A stretch of 64,000 nt of DNA from Schistocephalus solidus (GCA_017591395.1 WEDG01001037.1:1-64000), one strand, 5' to 3'; counted from the first letter of the stretch, positions 49,201-58,480 are shown. Program-made: numbers and translations. Notes: generated by a model not told the origin, from the letters alone.

Positions 49201-52200
49201 CAGATTTTCCGACGTGTTTGTTTTGTCCGCTACTGCACCAAATTCGATAAACAACCCAAGACGTTTTTCTAACGTGAAGGAAGGTATTTTGCCCTAGTTA
49301 TTTGGTGTCTGATTGTTGCTTCTGGCCGGTGTGCACCTCAAAATCCGAATGTTGTGAGAAGGTGGCTAACAGCTTCCAAGAGCTTTTTCATGTATGGTTA
49401 TGCTCGCCAAAATTTGAGGCTAGAGCGGTTGCGCATGCAACGATCGATGGTGTTTCAATTTGGCAGCCATTTCTTCGGATTCGCTGCAGTTAGTAGCAAA
49501 ACGCCGATATAGTGCCCGTACGCAACTGCGTTGAGTGAGTGGGTAGTTGCTGTTACCGCTCAGTTTATAGCCTTCATGTATATTTCAGTTTTTAAGGCCA
49601 TCACAATCTTCGCAGCAGACGAGGACATCAAGGAAGGCTATCTGGTCCTTTTCTTTCTCGTCCACCGTAGATTAGATATCCCGGAAGACACCTTTGAGGT
49701 GTCCTTTGAATGTCATCATCTGATCCCGATCGATGAATATGAAAGTTTCATCCACATACCGAGCCTAGCATTTCGGTCTGAGGTGTCGAAGGCAATCGAC
49801 TTTAACTTTTGCTGGACGGTCTTAGCCATGATTTCCGAAATTGGTGAACCAAGTGGCGTGTTTTTCAATTGCGTGTAGACTCTTCATTTCAACCGGAGTA
49901 TGTTTTGACGAAGAGCTTCAGGTTTTGAATGATTTGTGCGTTTCCAAGGCAATTGTCCTTTTTATCGTAATTCAATGGTCTGGACTGCCAGCTACTGAGA
50001 AGTAGAAGTGAAAAGCAAAATTAAACCAAAATATACCATGACGTTTCTGGGCCTGAAACTTGCCCATTTAATTATCACAAGGGTTTTGTTGTCGAACTGA
50101 CTGCATTGTTCTAATAAGCGGACAATAAATTTAGATGCCGAAACAACCACGTTGCCTGTAAGTTATATTAGACAATGTTCGAGTAATATCAGGGGCCGGA
50201 GATAAACTTTCTCTTTTTGCACCTTTGAATGGCCATAGACTTGAATCAAGACCAAGACTCTCGCCATATGCCGGTCAACCAGCGATATTACGCCTAAAGT
50301 TTCCAACCGAACTGCGTTGCATAGATTTGGCATGTCAGAAATTTTAATGGGTTGGTAACTCAGGAGATATAGAAATGATTGTCCTCCGGTAAACCTTTGA
50401 CCTAATGATTACTTTCTGAAACTTTCCTCTTTGATTCTGTTGGTAAAATAACTTTATTTGCCCATTGGTTTCTCCATTAGTAAAGTTAGCAAAATTGAAT
50501 AATTAATTTGACACACTTTTGAAAAACTCGGCGGCCTCGGTGGGATTCGAACCCACGCCAGCAATGGGAAGGCTTTAGTACAGCCAACGCTCTAACCAAC
50601 TGAGCAACGAGGCTGAACCGGGAGCAATGAGTTTAATCACGCTTGGGTGAAGTTACCGCTTAGCCCAATGCAACGTACGAAATCCACAAATTCTGATACA
50701 GTCAGCTGACTGCCCAAGGAGGATTTCCTAAGCAATCAATCTAAAATCCACCAGAGGACAACCGAGCACAGATATTTAGAAGGGGATTTTGGCAGATTTA
50801 AATACTTCATTTGACTCACTTGTAAAAAACATGGTGGCCATGGTGAAATTCGTAGCCACGCCACGCACGGCTCCTTGTGGGTTCCTCGTAGCTCAGTTAA
50901 CTAGAGCTTTAGTTGTACTTAAGCCTTCCCTTTGCTGGCTTGGGTTCGAATCCCACCGGGACCACCGAGCTTTTAACAAATGGGTCAAATAAATTATTTA
51001 TGTTTGCCAAAAATCCTTCTTATAAAGAAATACCTGGGTAAAAAAATGTTTTATACCCAATAGAATCGAACAGGCAGGTTTCAGGAAGTAATCAAAAGAC
51101 CAAAGCTTTACTGGATTGCCGCCAGTACTATGCTGTACATTTTAATGGGGATTTCGATGATGCCTTTACGTACCAGTGCTGTCTTTCCTTGTCTTAGCTA
51201 ATGCTTTCTAGCTATGGATCGTGCTCTATCGAGCACAACAGATGTACCAGAACTACGGATGCATTTCGGCAGCGTGCATTGATAGTGATTAATTTATTTT
51301 TATAAACCAGTTCGTTTGCAAAGAAACTATCCCATTGCAGATGGAAACAACTGCCCAGTTCGCAGACGGCTCGTCGAGGAGCGGCAATGGTAAGTCTGGA
51401 GAATGGACGTGTCCTTCTTCTGGGTGGTGATACAGGGGACACTATATTGACCCTGGTAGAATGTGCAACACTTCCCACCGATGACTGGAGAGCAAATACA
51501 GCCGGCACATATAACCCCTTCTGGCGTCGTCTCACGCCCATGCATGAGGCTCGCATGGCTGCAAGCGCTTGCGTTCTCAACGGCCGAATATTTGTTGCTG
51601 GTGGTGTCAGTCGACACAACGAAATCCTGCAGAGTGTGGAGTACTTTGTACCACCGAAAGACGAGAAAGCAATCGGTTTCTGGACAGTTGTGCAGTGGAT
51701 GAATCAAAAGCGAGACACCTTTACCCTGTTGGCACTCGAAAACCGACTGTATGCCTTTGGTAGGTAACCAGTACCTATTCAATATTTGCAGAATGCAAAT
51801 CGAAAAACGGATATCTAAGCAAAATTAAATCACACCAAATTCACCTTGAAATAAATGCTCACCAAAAACATCTTACAACCTCTATCAAACCATTTAAACA
51901 TTTAACCTTCAAGGTTGTTTTGAAACACGATGTAGCAGTGGACAGCATCAAATAACGTCACGGTATGTCACGTGGTATTTGTTGCGAAATGTTTACGATC
52001 TCGGTGTGATATTTGTGATTCTATTGGTGACGTAGATGGTATTACCTTCAGTTTTTACATGGTAAATTGTAAAAAAAGCATATAAAACTTGCAAGTTGCA
52101 TCAGGGCAACCTTTAAATCTGCAAACTTCTCGCCTCCTGTATGCTAACTTTAGGTGCTGATTCGTTTCCTGGAAATACAGTTGAATGCTTTGGAACTCCA

Positions 52201-52417
52201 GATGTTGAAGTAAGATATTATTTACTATCTCTATTTAAACCTTGTAATGTCCCTCATTAAATTTGACCACTTTTGTTTTATAAAAAAGGGTACTAACAAC
52301 TTGCCTGCGACTGCTGCCTATGATGACTGGCAATGGAGTTCACCAACTGCAGTGGACTTTGCAGCAACTGTTTGCGCAGCTATGCTTATGCCCAAAAATT
52401 GTGCTTACACGTGTTAA
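46169..52417 (+). CDS. BTB-BACK-Kelch (KLHL-family) protein, nine exons
   Basis: Joining 46169-46288, 46326-46456, 46494-46647, 46682-47034, 47072-47310, 47351-47570, 51341-51759, 52154-52209 and 52289-52417 gives 1821 nt and 606 aa, open throughout and in phase at every junction. KLHL proteins are usually 570-640 aa. The BTB domain is about residues 25-135 (GHRVILAARIP, DYAYTGKLEI, SKWCEEFL), BACK about 136-250 (LSSLIRD, DFICRDSFAKLSLDAL, EDQVVLAISQW), and the kelch propeller about 280-606 (VVIIGGY, FIIVFGG, RVLLLGG, RIFVAGG). Such proteins are adaptors of cullin-3 ubiquitin ligases or actin-associated scaffolds; the substrate cannot be inferred. Introns are 37, 37, 34, 37, 40, 3770, 394 and 79 nt. 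The member of the family is not resolved, so no symbol is given. Confidence 0.92.
46326..46456 (+). CDS. KLHL exon 2, BTB core
   Basis: The acceptor is TTTTGTCACCTAG. The exon encodes LSNGERHTGHRVILAARIP and then VIMWTYPGMLP. It ends with two bases that join G of exon 3 to give Thr. Reading through without splicing hits TAG at once. Confidence 0.85.
46494..46647 (+). CDS. KLHL exon 3, end of BTB
   Basis: The preceding intron (46457-46493) is 37 nt. The exon encodes AALAIIDYAYTGKLEI, then GILCLANDLMLGTVSKWCEE and ends in YASN. The proposed donor is AAT|GCATTC, a GC rather than GT. A canonical alternative (donor 46635, acceptor 46713) also keeps phase but removes 15 residues of the conserved BTB-BACK junction. 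Confidence 0.72.
46682..47034 (+). CDS. KLHL exon 4, BACK domain
   Basis: After the acceptor AATCTAG the frame reads FVWDLARMGNLSSLIRD, then DFICRDSFAKLSLDALIQVV and EDQVVLAISQWTG, a typical BACK domain. It ends CTTCAG|GTATTC with two bases left, completing Ser with exon 5. Confidence 0.88.
47072..47310 (+). CDS. KLHL exon 5, start of kelch propeller
   Basis: A 37-nt intron (47035-47071) precedes it. The exon encodes CGKANDPLIPCPFNRKARCY, the linker to the first blade (ITLLIGLD), and KYASAVAFR of the next. The donor is CGGG|GTAAGC, phase 1. Confidence 0.88.
47351..47570 (+). CDS. KLHL exon 6, kelch blades
   Basis: A 40-nt intron precedes. The exon encodes KVVIIGGYKPRASN and CGDFIIVFGGKDHYWN, two double-glycine kelch strands. 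It ends AAAAACGA|GTGAGT with two bases that complete Glu with the first base of exon 7, giving the junction KNEWKQLP. Confidence 0.9.
48096..48520. repeat. kelch-locus duplicon, copy B
   Basis: Same block as 35250-35675, in intron 6 of the KLHL gene. Its first part (48096-48200) recurs once more at 52850-52960, and a later part recurs at 48700-48945. Confidence 0.8.
48700..48945. repeat. kelch-locus duplicon, partial copy C
   Basis: CCTAGTTGGTGGAGCATAAT, GTGGTAACGTCCTCATC and GTCTTGCGCGAAGAGCAAAG follow the same order as in copies A and B (CTAGTTGGTGAGGCATAATG, AATACCGTCATCTTC, GTCTCGTGCGAACGACAAAG). Confidence 0.7.
48990..49890 (-). mobile_element. Penelope-like element: reverse transcriptase and GIY-YIG nuclease, decayed
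   Basis: Minus strand, in order: TPLGSPISEIMAKTVQQKL (49800-49865, the TPMGSPLS box of Penelope RT), ARYVDETFIFIDRDQM (catalytic YVDD, here YVDE), FKGHLKGVFRDI, QIAFLDVLVC and KTEIYMKA. Then come the GIY-YIG parts: NKHVGKSGRQLH, RMADHAVAVRMK, KFDEA and SELLVFWFSDLQSFNKR, ending near 48990. Several stops and frame changes show it is inactive. Plus-strand open frames here (49302-49493, 49531-49878) are shadows. The element lies antisense in KLHL intron 6. Penelope-like elements combine an RT related to telomerase with a GIY-YIG endonuclease, which this arrangement reproduces. Confidence 0.85.
50533..50613 (-). repeat. tRNA-derived repeat, copy 1
   Basis: The minus strand reads GCCTCGTTGCTCAGTTGGTT (A-box-like) and TGGGTTCGAATCCCACCGAG (perfect B box), with a 5-bp T stem and six of seven acceptor pairs. 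Between the boxes TGTACTAAAGCCTTCCC is too long for a class I tRNA, and the anticodon stem has only four pairs. Copy 3 shares this odd centre and also the 3' flank, so it is a tRNA-derived repeat more than a gene. Confidence 0.7.
50806..50868 (-). repeat. tRNA-derived repeat, decayed half, copy 2
   Basis: TTGACTCACTTGTAAAAAAC and GGTGGCCATGGTGAAATTCG match the plus-strand text around copy 1 (TTGACACACTTTTGAAAAAC, GCGGCCTCGGTGGGATTCG). This is a diverged 3' half in the same orientation as copy 1 and inverted relative to copy 3. Confidence 0.6.
50880..51000 (+). repeat. tRNA-derived repeat, copy 3
   Basis: CCTCGTAGCTCAGTTAACTA (A box with one change) and GGGTTCGAATCCCACCGGGA (perfect B box) flank TGTACTTAAGCCTTCCC, nearly identical to the centre of copy 1. 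The 3' flank CACCGAGCTTTTAACAAA and GGGTCAAATAAATTATT is also shared with copy 1. Confidence 0.7.
51341..51759 (+). CDS. KLHL exon 7, kelch blades
   Basis: The acceptor is AACTATCCCATTGCAG and the donor CTTTG|GTAGGT. Frame: WKQLPSSQTARRGAA, then SLENGRVLLLGG, WRRLTPMHEARMAASACVLN, GRIFVAGGVS and NRLYAFG, three blades with the double-Gly and Tyr/Trp pattern. An ATG read from the first base of the exon is out of frame and irrelevant. A broken paralogue of this exon is at 36214. Confidence 0.92.
52154..52209 (+). CDS. KLHL exon 8
   Basis: A 56-nt exon between TAACTTTAG and GAA|GTAAGA encodes ADSFPGNTVECFGTPDVE, completing the blade begun by YAFG of exon 7. Phases match on both sides. Confidence 0.85.
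52289..52417 (+). CDS. KLHL exon 9, C-terminus
   Basis: After the acceptor GTTTTATAAAAAAG the frame reads AYDDWQWSSPTAVDFAATVC, then AAMLMPKNCAYTC and TAA at 52415. This resembles the closing W....P....R.....A strand of kelch propellers, though the usual Arg-Arg is replaced. Confidence 0.8.
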   Translation, partial: GTNNLPATAAYDDWQWSSPTAVDFAATVCAAMLMPKNCAYTC

Positions 52418-52638
52418 ATGAAATAGCCCATATATTCTTTGTGTTTTTGCTTCTTTTTGGTTTGTCCCCATATTTGGAAAGAATTCTCAACAAATCCGTA
52501 AATCTTTAATTTGTCACTGAAAAATGTCTATTTTTAAGGTCATATAGGTCATCGCGTGATTTAAACGTCAATATTTCAACGTAGAATTTAAGGTTAGTAT
52601 ATGCTATATGATTACGACGTGCCAATTTTTTCAAAGCA

Positions 52639-52654
52639 AATAAATCTTAATAAA
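52639..52654 (+). promoter_or_regulatory. polyadenylation signals of the KLHL gene
   Basis: Two AATAAA hexamers (52639-52644 and 52649-52654) lie 222-237 nt after the stop codon, the first such motifs downstream. Confidence 0.55.
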
Positions 52655-52849
52655 GCCTCGGAAATGATTAGACATTCCTCAATTCCATAATATATAACTA
52701 CTATAATTGACATTAATGATGATTTGTAGCAATATTAGTGATTTTCAGAATCGATAATATTTTGCATTTATATCGTCTGGTTAAGTGAATGAGAATTACG
52801 TTGATATTGGTTTTCATAAAATACAAGCAATCATCCTTCCCTTCTAGGC

Positions 52850-52960
52850 TGTTCTGAAAAAGTATTTCCAGTGCTGGCTTCTAAGTCCTGGCAGCAAGTC
52901 CTTTTAAAGACCACGAGCGTGTATGCGTCTCATATAGGGTGATCTAGGAGTTTTGACTTG
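52850..52960. repeat. kelch-locus duplicon, partial copy D
   Basis: AGTGCTGGCTTCTAAGTC, TGGCAGCAAG and AAAGACCACGAGCGTGTATG follow the order of the first part of copy B (AGTGCTGTCTGTCTGAGC, TGGCTGCAAG, GAAGACCACAATGGTGAATG). It lies just beyond the KLHL 3' end. Confidence 0.6.
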
Positions 52961-52964
52961 GTAA

Positions 52965-54315
52965 ATAAGGGTCATTTTTGTTGCCACAATGGTCAAATTG
53001 AAGCACATGATACGAACGCGTCTTTCCCGAACCAACTTCTTTCTACCAGATAGATTGAAGACACTGCCTACAGATCATCCCATATTCAACCAAGGTAATG
53101 TGTGCACATTTTATGCAGTTGAGGGATTACTTTGGGGAGGGTTGTCTAGGTGACAGAAAATGAGCTATTCTGAATTTGATTGGTGTGGCAATCAATCTTA
53201 CCGGAGTCACGGCAATTTAAGCAAACAATCAATTGGGCCCTCCTTCATGAGAAAATTTTTTCGAAGGCATTGAGACATGCCTACTGCGTGTATCAGGCAT
53301 AATGGCGTTGGAAACTTTAACTATGTGCATTTTTGATAGGGTTCGCGAGAATGGATCATGGTCCATACGCATAAAGTTCACATAATTGACCTGGGGCGTG
53401 GGAGAGTAATGTGCAAAAACTAACCCACAGCTCGTTTCTGCAGATCGATTGGCGGCACACTTGTGGCAAAATATTTACTTCTGGGTCGCACATGCAGGCT
53501 TACTTGGTACATAGTGGAGCTACTTACCGTTGTTATATCTCTGACGCACGCATTTAGGGCCTCCAGATTCCCAGGCGACCAATCTGACCTTCAAACTGCG
53601 AGATGCTGCGGTCCTCTGTCAAGAGGGATAATCTCTCCTCATCTGCTCGAGGAAGCCTGTGCGCATAGTCCTGGTGTGCGTTAAGGCATACCAAAGAGTG
53701 TTTTGAGCAAGGAGGTTGAATCCGAGATGGTGCCTTCCCTGCCATATATGGAAATAAAGAACCAATTTGTAAGTTCTCTTCCACTACGAGATGGAAACAG
53801 CAAGTCCAGCTCAGTGCAAGATAAGCAGGCGTTTTTTTTGAAAGAGAATACATCTGAGGAATTATGCGGGTTGAGCAGACTGCCAGCAGAGAGCCAGATG
53901 CGAGACACCAGATATGGCTGCCTTGATGAAAAGGAGTGTTCCAAGAAATAATGGAATTAATATGAAAATGATGGTAAAATACACGTCAGATTCACAAAAA
54001 TGAGAATTTTCGGAGGAAAATTGCAGAAATTTAAGTTGCTTATCAATGATTAACTTAAAGTTCTCTAAAACATGTCAATCCAACTTTTACCTAACATGGA
54101 ACTTATGAATAGACAACGGTTTGAGGAAGGACACTCGCCAGACTATCAGTAAGTTCATGAAAAAGTGATTGAAATTCTGAAGTATGCCTTGGTTCAAAAG
54201 AATAACGAAGGGCAGTTGTAAGGCTGTTTGGAATGCGGCACAATCCAAAGATGGCTGATTTTTGGTTAGTAACCTTGTAAAAACTAATGCGTATCACAAA
54301 AACGTCCACATATGA
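52965..54315. other. no gene recognised
   Basis: Overlapping open frames on both strands at 53463-53951 look mildly protein-like (plus 53703-53951, 82 codons), but I find no motif or splice evidence. The rest is AT-rich and empty. Confidence 0.45.
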
Positions 54316-54320
54316 TATGA

Positions 54321-54343
54321 TATCAGTATCAGTATCAGTATAT
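54321..54343. repeat. (ATCAGT)n microsatellite
   Basis: Three to four copies of the hexamer ATCAGT follow two ATATG units, about 90 bases before the dispersed repeat at 54434. Confidence 0.8.
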
Positions 54344-54433
54344 TTGAGGGAGATGTAGGTGAGTCACCTTTGAATTCCCTATTTGTACATACGAGTTGTG
54401 GTATCAAAAAATAGTATCTCGATATGTTGGCGA

Positions 54434-54835
54434 GGCCAACATAGTGGAACAAAGTTGAAAAAGAGCAGACAGTGAAAAAAAACTCCCGGTGATATTTAGG
54501 AGAAAAAAACTGTCGCCCTTGGGAGGGGGGTCCAACGGGGGCATTTCGGAGGTCACATGATGCTCCATTGCTGATTGCAGCGTCCGTTGAGGGATTTCAA
54601 AGGTTGAAATAGATGTCCAGATCATCCTCGGTCCATTGCGGTTCGAACCAGGGGATAACGTTCATACACCTCATGGACGACGGACGCCAGGTCCAGCTGA
54701 TGCGAATACTCACGGTGTCACCAAGGTGTGTAAATAAGTTAAGCATCGAGACCTCGAGGACCCCAGCATGGGAGTAATGGGAGAATGCAAGCCCTCGAAC
54801 GAAAATAACAAACAAGGAAATGTTACTCAAATATA
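54434..54835. repeat. dispersed repeat, copy 1 (pair with 63822-64000)
   Basis: Positions 54434-54629 match 63822-64000 in direct orientation at high identity. Beyond, to about 54835, the minus strand keeps an open frame (RCMNVIPWFEPQWTEDDLDI), and GGTTCGAACC, which satisfies a B box on either strand, lies at 54641. The right edge is set by the LINE 3' end. The family is not identified. Confidence 0.7.
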
Positions 54836-54884
54836 ACTAGTAGTATCATTAATGCCTTACTTTATGACGTCACACTTGCAGCTT

Positions 54885-55418
54885 TCAGTTAGTGTTGTAG
54901 CTCGCACCATTATATCGATCTAACTTTCGCTTAAAAACCTCCAGGGAGTCCGACATTACAACATCCAGAGGAAGACTATTCCAAGCTTCTACTACTCTTT
55001 TTGGAGAAGAAGTACTTCCGAGTGTCTAGCCTTGCTCCAGTCACACGTAATTTGAGAGGATGACCTCTCAAGTTCGTTGTTTTGCTAACTCGAAGAAATC
55101 CCCTGGCACCAGACAACAGTCCTGGATACGTAGTATGCGGAATGTTAGTATCAGGTCACCCCGAAGCTGTCTATAGTGCAAGGGAAAGAGATTGAGACTC
55201 GACAGCCGTGTTTCATAAGGCAGTGAGCCATGTCCAAGGACAAGTTTGGTTGCTCGCCTTTGGACCTTTTCGAGGATGTTGATGTCCTTCGCCGCCCAGG
55301 GTCTCCAAGCTTGGATAGCGGACTCCAGCTGTGGCCGCACGAATGTTCCGAAGACTTTAGCGAAGCAGTCGGTAGTGAAGGCTGCAAAAGCTCGTTTAAC
55401 GAGGTACAGAATCGACAT
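54885..55418 (-). pseudogene. LINE ORF2, connection and C-terminal region
   Basis: This stretch encodes FVRPQLESAIQAWRPWAAKD, ILEKVQRRATKLV, LPYETRLSSLNLFPLHYRQL and, in a shifted frame, YFFSKRVVEAWNSLP and SLEVFKRKLDRY before a stop. All are standard landmarks of the region behind the RT palm in CR1-like LINEs. Confidence 0.9.
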
Positions 55419-55455
55419 GGCTGACTTCGCTACCTTTGCGCAATGTAGGGAGGGT

Positions 55456-56031
55456 TTAAGCGAAGGCGTGATCCAGACTCAAGGTCCTTTTGGACATCCA
55501 CTTCTTCAATGGAATGCCATTCAGACTGTAAATCGTACGGTTCGAAGGATTACTTTTCCCGACTCGTATGATGTTGCACTTGCTCTCATTAAACGGCAAG
55601 AGCCAGTCATTTGACCATTTCTGGAGTCGATTTAAGTTTGCCTGCAAGTTCTCTTCATCAGCCGCAGTTTGAATGACGCGCCAAAGTTTGAGATCATCGG
55701 CAAACATGGCAATATCGCAGTCCAGTTCGTTGGCACAATCGTTGATGTAGACAATGAACAGTATAGGGCCGAGAACAGAGCCTTGGGGAACACCACTCTC
55801 GACCTCAACTTTAGTCGACTGTTTGTCGCTGATATGCACAGTTTGTGAGCGGCCAGTTAAGAAGTTTTCATTCCATGTCAGAAGTCTACCTCTTACGCCT
55901 ATGCGGTTGAGTTTATAAAGAAGGCGGTGGTGCGGCACGCTATCAAAAGCCTTTTTGAAGTCTATATAGACTGCGTGCACCGTATTACCACTATCGACCG
56001 CTTCAGTCCAACGTTCTAAACAGTAGAGCAA
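55456..56031 (-). pseudogene. LINE ORF2, reverse transcriptase palm
   Basis: Motifs in order: HAVYIDFKKAFDSVPHHRLL (motif A), SGVPQGSVLGPILFIVYIND (motif B) and FADDLKLW (motif C, about 55685-55710). The catalytic Asp residues are present. The frame begins at NLLYCLERW; the fingers segment normally before it is missing. Confidence 0.92.
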
Positions 56032-56368
56032 ATTTGTGACGCAGTAGACATAGCTCGGTAAAACGGACAGTCTCGACTATTGTATCCACTTCGAAGCCAT
56101 CGGTAGGGTGATCGTATCTCGTTTCCTTTGTGAAAACCGACTGGAAAAATTCCGAAAGATGATTTGCCTTCGCACCGTCTTCAGTGAGGTCTATGCCCTC
56201 GGCGGTCCTCAGCAGGGGTATTGGATCCTTGTTCCGTGTATTCTGTCTGAGGTAACCGTAAAACAGTTTCGGGTTCACGGTGGCCCGGTTCAGCAGGTCC
56301 ACTTCGAAAGCCTGTCTTGTTCTAAAAATAAGGCCCTTGACCCGATTTCTCTGCATTTTTATACGCAT
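56003..56368 (-). pseudogene. LINE ORF2, linker before RT
   Basis: It encodes NPKLFYGYLRQNTRNKDPIP, LRTAEGIDLTEDGAKANHLS and EFFQSVFTKE, the segment between endonuclease and RT in CR1-like elements (FWxYxxxK, then F.SVFT.E). It ends at TIVETVRFTE and jumps straight into the middle of the RT. Confidence 0.85.
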
Positions 56369-56425
56369 TTAGAGATGTAGGAGTTCCGTCCGTAAGCGAT
56401 TTTTTTCCACAATCTCCGCTTTTTG

Positions 56426-57334
56426 TTAACTTCGAATTTTTAAGGCCTGCGAAAGCCATCGCGGTCTGTTCGTTAACCTTTTTCTCAAAATTGGACAGTG
56501 TTTTTCCATGAGCCTGTGCAGTATGTCCCGGAACGTTTCCCAGTCCTCGGTTACGTTTCCAAAGAATAAAGGTTCCCACTGGGTGCGCATGAGTTCGGCC
56601 CTCATTCCACCGAAGTCGCCTTGCCATATATTCCTTCTGATTGTTGTGGGTCTTGCTGGTATAGAAAATAGTGAGTACTCCCATCGCATTACCACGTGGT
56701 CACTTTTGCCTAGCGGCGGTAGACACGACACTTCGTCGATGCTGTCGTGCGACTTCGTGAGAACTAGGTCCAGGCAATTGGCCTGTTGTCCTTCGCACAC
56801 CCTGGTTGGAAAAGTGACGTGCTGTGTCCGACGTAGCTTTAGTGTCGTGCTCAGAAAACAACCGTCGAAGGCTAGATCAGAACTATGTGCACAGGTCGAG
56901 CTCCAGTCGATGTGAGGCGCATTGAAGTCACCCATGATCAGGATATCCAACCGTGTGGCAATTTTTTCAAGTTCCTCTAGCAGGTAAGCATCAGCTACGG
57001 GGTCTCTTCTCGGTGGGCGGTAGACTGTCAGGACATCTAGACTTGATGTACCTGGCACTTTTACGGATAGCCATATCGCCTCGGAAGTAGGCGCGAGTTT
57101 ATAAGTTTTGTCTAAAACTGTAATTTCGCTTTTCACGTATGTGAGTACGCCACCTCCTTTACGCTCTTTCCTGTCATTTCTAAAAAGTTGGTAGCCAGCC
57201 ATATTTACCTCTCGGTCGTCCACGTGTTGGGACAACCAAGTTTCTGTTACGGAAATTATATCTGGAGATAGATCGCAGATATGAATCTTAAGCTCGTCGA
57301 GCTTCGATAATATACTCTGTGCATTAGTGTACAT
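56426..57334 (-). pseudogene. LINE ORF2, apurinic endonuclease
   Basis: A 302-codon frame starts MYTNAQSILSKLDEL and contains ISVTETWLS (catalytic Glu), KGGGVLTYVKS, VYRPPRRD, IMGDFNAPHIDWSS (catalytic Asp-Asn, 56900-56935) and LGKSDHVVM (Asp-His). All catalytic positions are intact. It would nick target DNA to prime reverse transcription. The plus-strand open frame 56508-56915 is its shadow. Confidence 0.93.
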
Positions 57335-57507
57335 GCATGTTAGTTTTCGGTTTGCTCGGAAAGTGCTAACAGTCGGGCGCGAACCCCTGTTTACTGGGCC
57401 AACTGCGTGGTAATCCGGAACGGGCCTCTCCAGGGGAGAATAATGGACGATGGATCACTTGGTTGTTGTAAATAACCAAGTTTGTTTCCCCTCGCTGAGC
57501 CGCCGTC

Positions 57508-58480
57508 TTAGTTCGATGACAAGTTGATGGCGTTTGTTCCGCTCTGCAGGTGAGAAGTCCTGTTGAAAAAAATTCCAGGGTTTGAGTTTTGTAACTTAAA
57601 GCGCCTTGACAGAATGTGACTGGCGTCCTGGCTACTGGTCAAGATAACTTTTAGAGGCCTAGGACGTGTTGATTCGGATTGGCTTTCGGGCCGTTTTCCA
57701 AGGCGGAAGGCTTTTTCCAGTTCAATCGACGTATTTGGTTCCAGCATATTGTTCAGAAGTTCACGAAAGTGGTTCATGTCTTCAGAATATCGGTCTACTG
57801 GAGTCGCAGCTGTTGATTCAGGTAGTCCCTGTATTATGAAGCTTTTTTTCTGTCCGTGGCATTTTTTGTAACTACGACGCTGTCTTCCTCTATCTGGTGG
57901 GAAGGTTTCACGTTGCGAACTGGTGATGATGGAGGGATGCTGATTGGCTATGCGTTGGCTTTGATCCGGTTTTTTTCGATTCGGCGAATTCCACGGGTTC
58001 GACGATTTTTGAATCGCAGGTGGTATTTTTGGTTGGGGAATCGGTTCTACTGCTTGTGCTTGGTGTGAGAATCTCAGTACTTCCTGTGGAGGACAAGGCA
58101 ATGGTCAAAGCTTCGTGTTCGAGCTGTTTTGAGGAATCTTTCGAAGTCGGTTGTCCATTGGCTTTTTTTCCTTCTTGGTGTCAGTTTTGCGGTTTTGGAC
58201 GGCTTTTTTTGTTTTAGGCGGACTATTTTTGTCCTGCGCCGTTGGTACTTGCTGTTCAGTAGCCGAAGCAGCTTTCAAAGTTGTTGTTGGGATACCCTTT
58301 GATCGGGTATCGATGGTTTTGCTTCTGGTAAGTCGTTCAGTGGACTCCTGAGTGGCATCTACTGCTTTAGAGGTGCCTTTTAGCGCAGATTTAATTTGTC
58401 TTATCTCATCCTCGAGCTGGTTTAGCTTCATGGACAGTTTATGACAGCCTCCACAAATGGCAGTGTTGTCAATAGCATGC
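57508..58480 (-). pseudogene. LINE ORF1 (RNA-binding type), frameshifted
   Basis: The N-terminal frame (to 58105) has a Cys pair (CGGCHK) and a likely coiled coil (KLSMKLNQLEDEIRQIKSAL), then a Lys-rich stretch. After a frameshift near 58100 comes FIIQGLPEST, LEKAFRLGKRPES and RPRPLKVILTSSQDASHIL, the RRM-like segment seen in many LINE ORF1 proteins (xVxGLPES, AFRLGK, RPLKVxL). The product would package LINE RNA. Confidence 0.82.

Larger units (their letters stand above)
47571..51340 (+). other. KLHL intron 6, 3770 nt, filled with repeats
   Basis: This is the only long intron of the gene. It holds duplicon copies (48096-48520, 48700-48945), a minus-strand Penelope-like element (48990-49890), and a cluster of three tRNA-like repeats (50515-51000). 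All other introns of the gene are below 400 nt. Confidence 0.85.

Noticed and set aside
49531..49878. 115-codon plus-strand ORF
   Set aside because: It is the antisense shadow of Penelope RT motifs (TPLGSPIS, YVDET) on the minus strand.
50533..50965. Two functional tRNA genes
   Set aside because: B boxes and T arms are good, but the anticodon arms do not form properly and both share the same odd centre and 3' flank, as expected of a tRNA-derived repeat family.
51341..51430. ATG at the first base of exon 7 as a translation start
   Set aside because: That frame is closed within about 30 codons and lacks kelch motifs; the kelch frame begins one base later and continues exon 6.
56508..56915. 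135-codon plus-strand ORF
   Set aside because: It is antisense to the LINE endonuclease, which has all its catalytic motifs on the minus strand.
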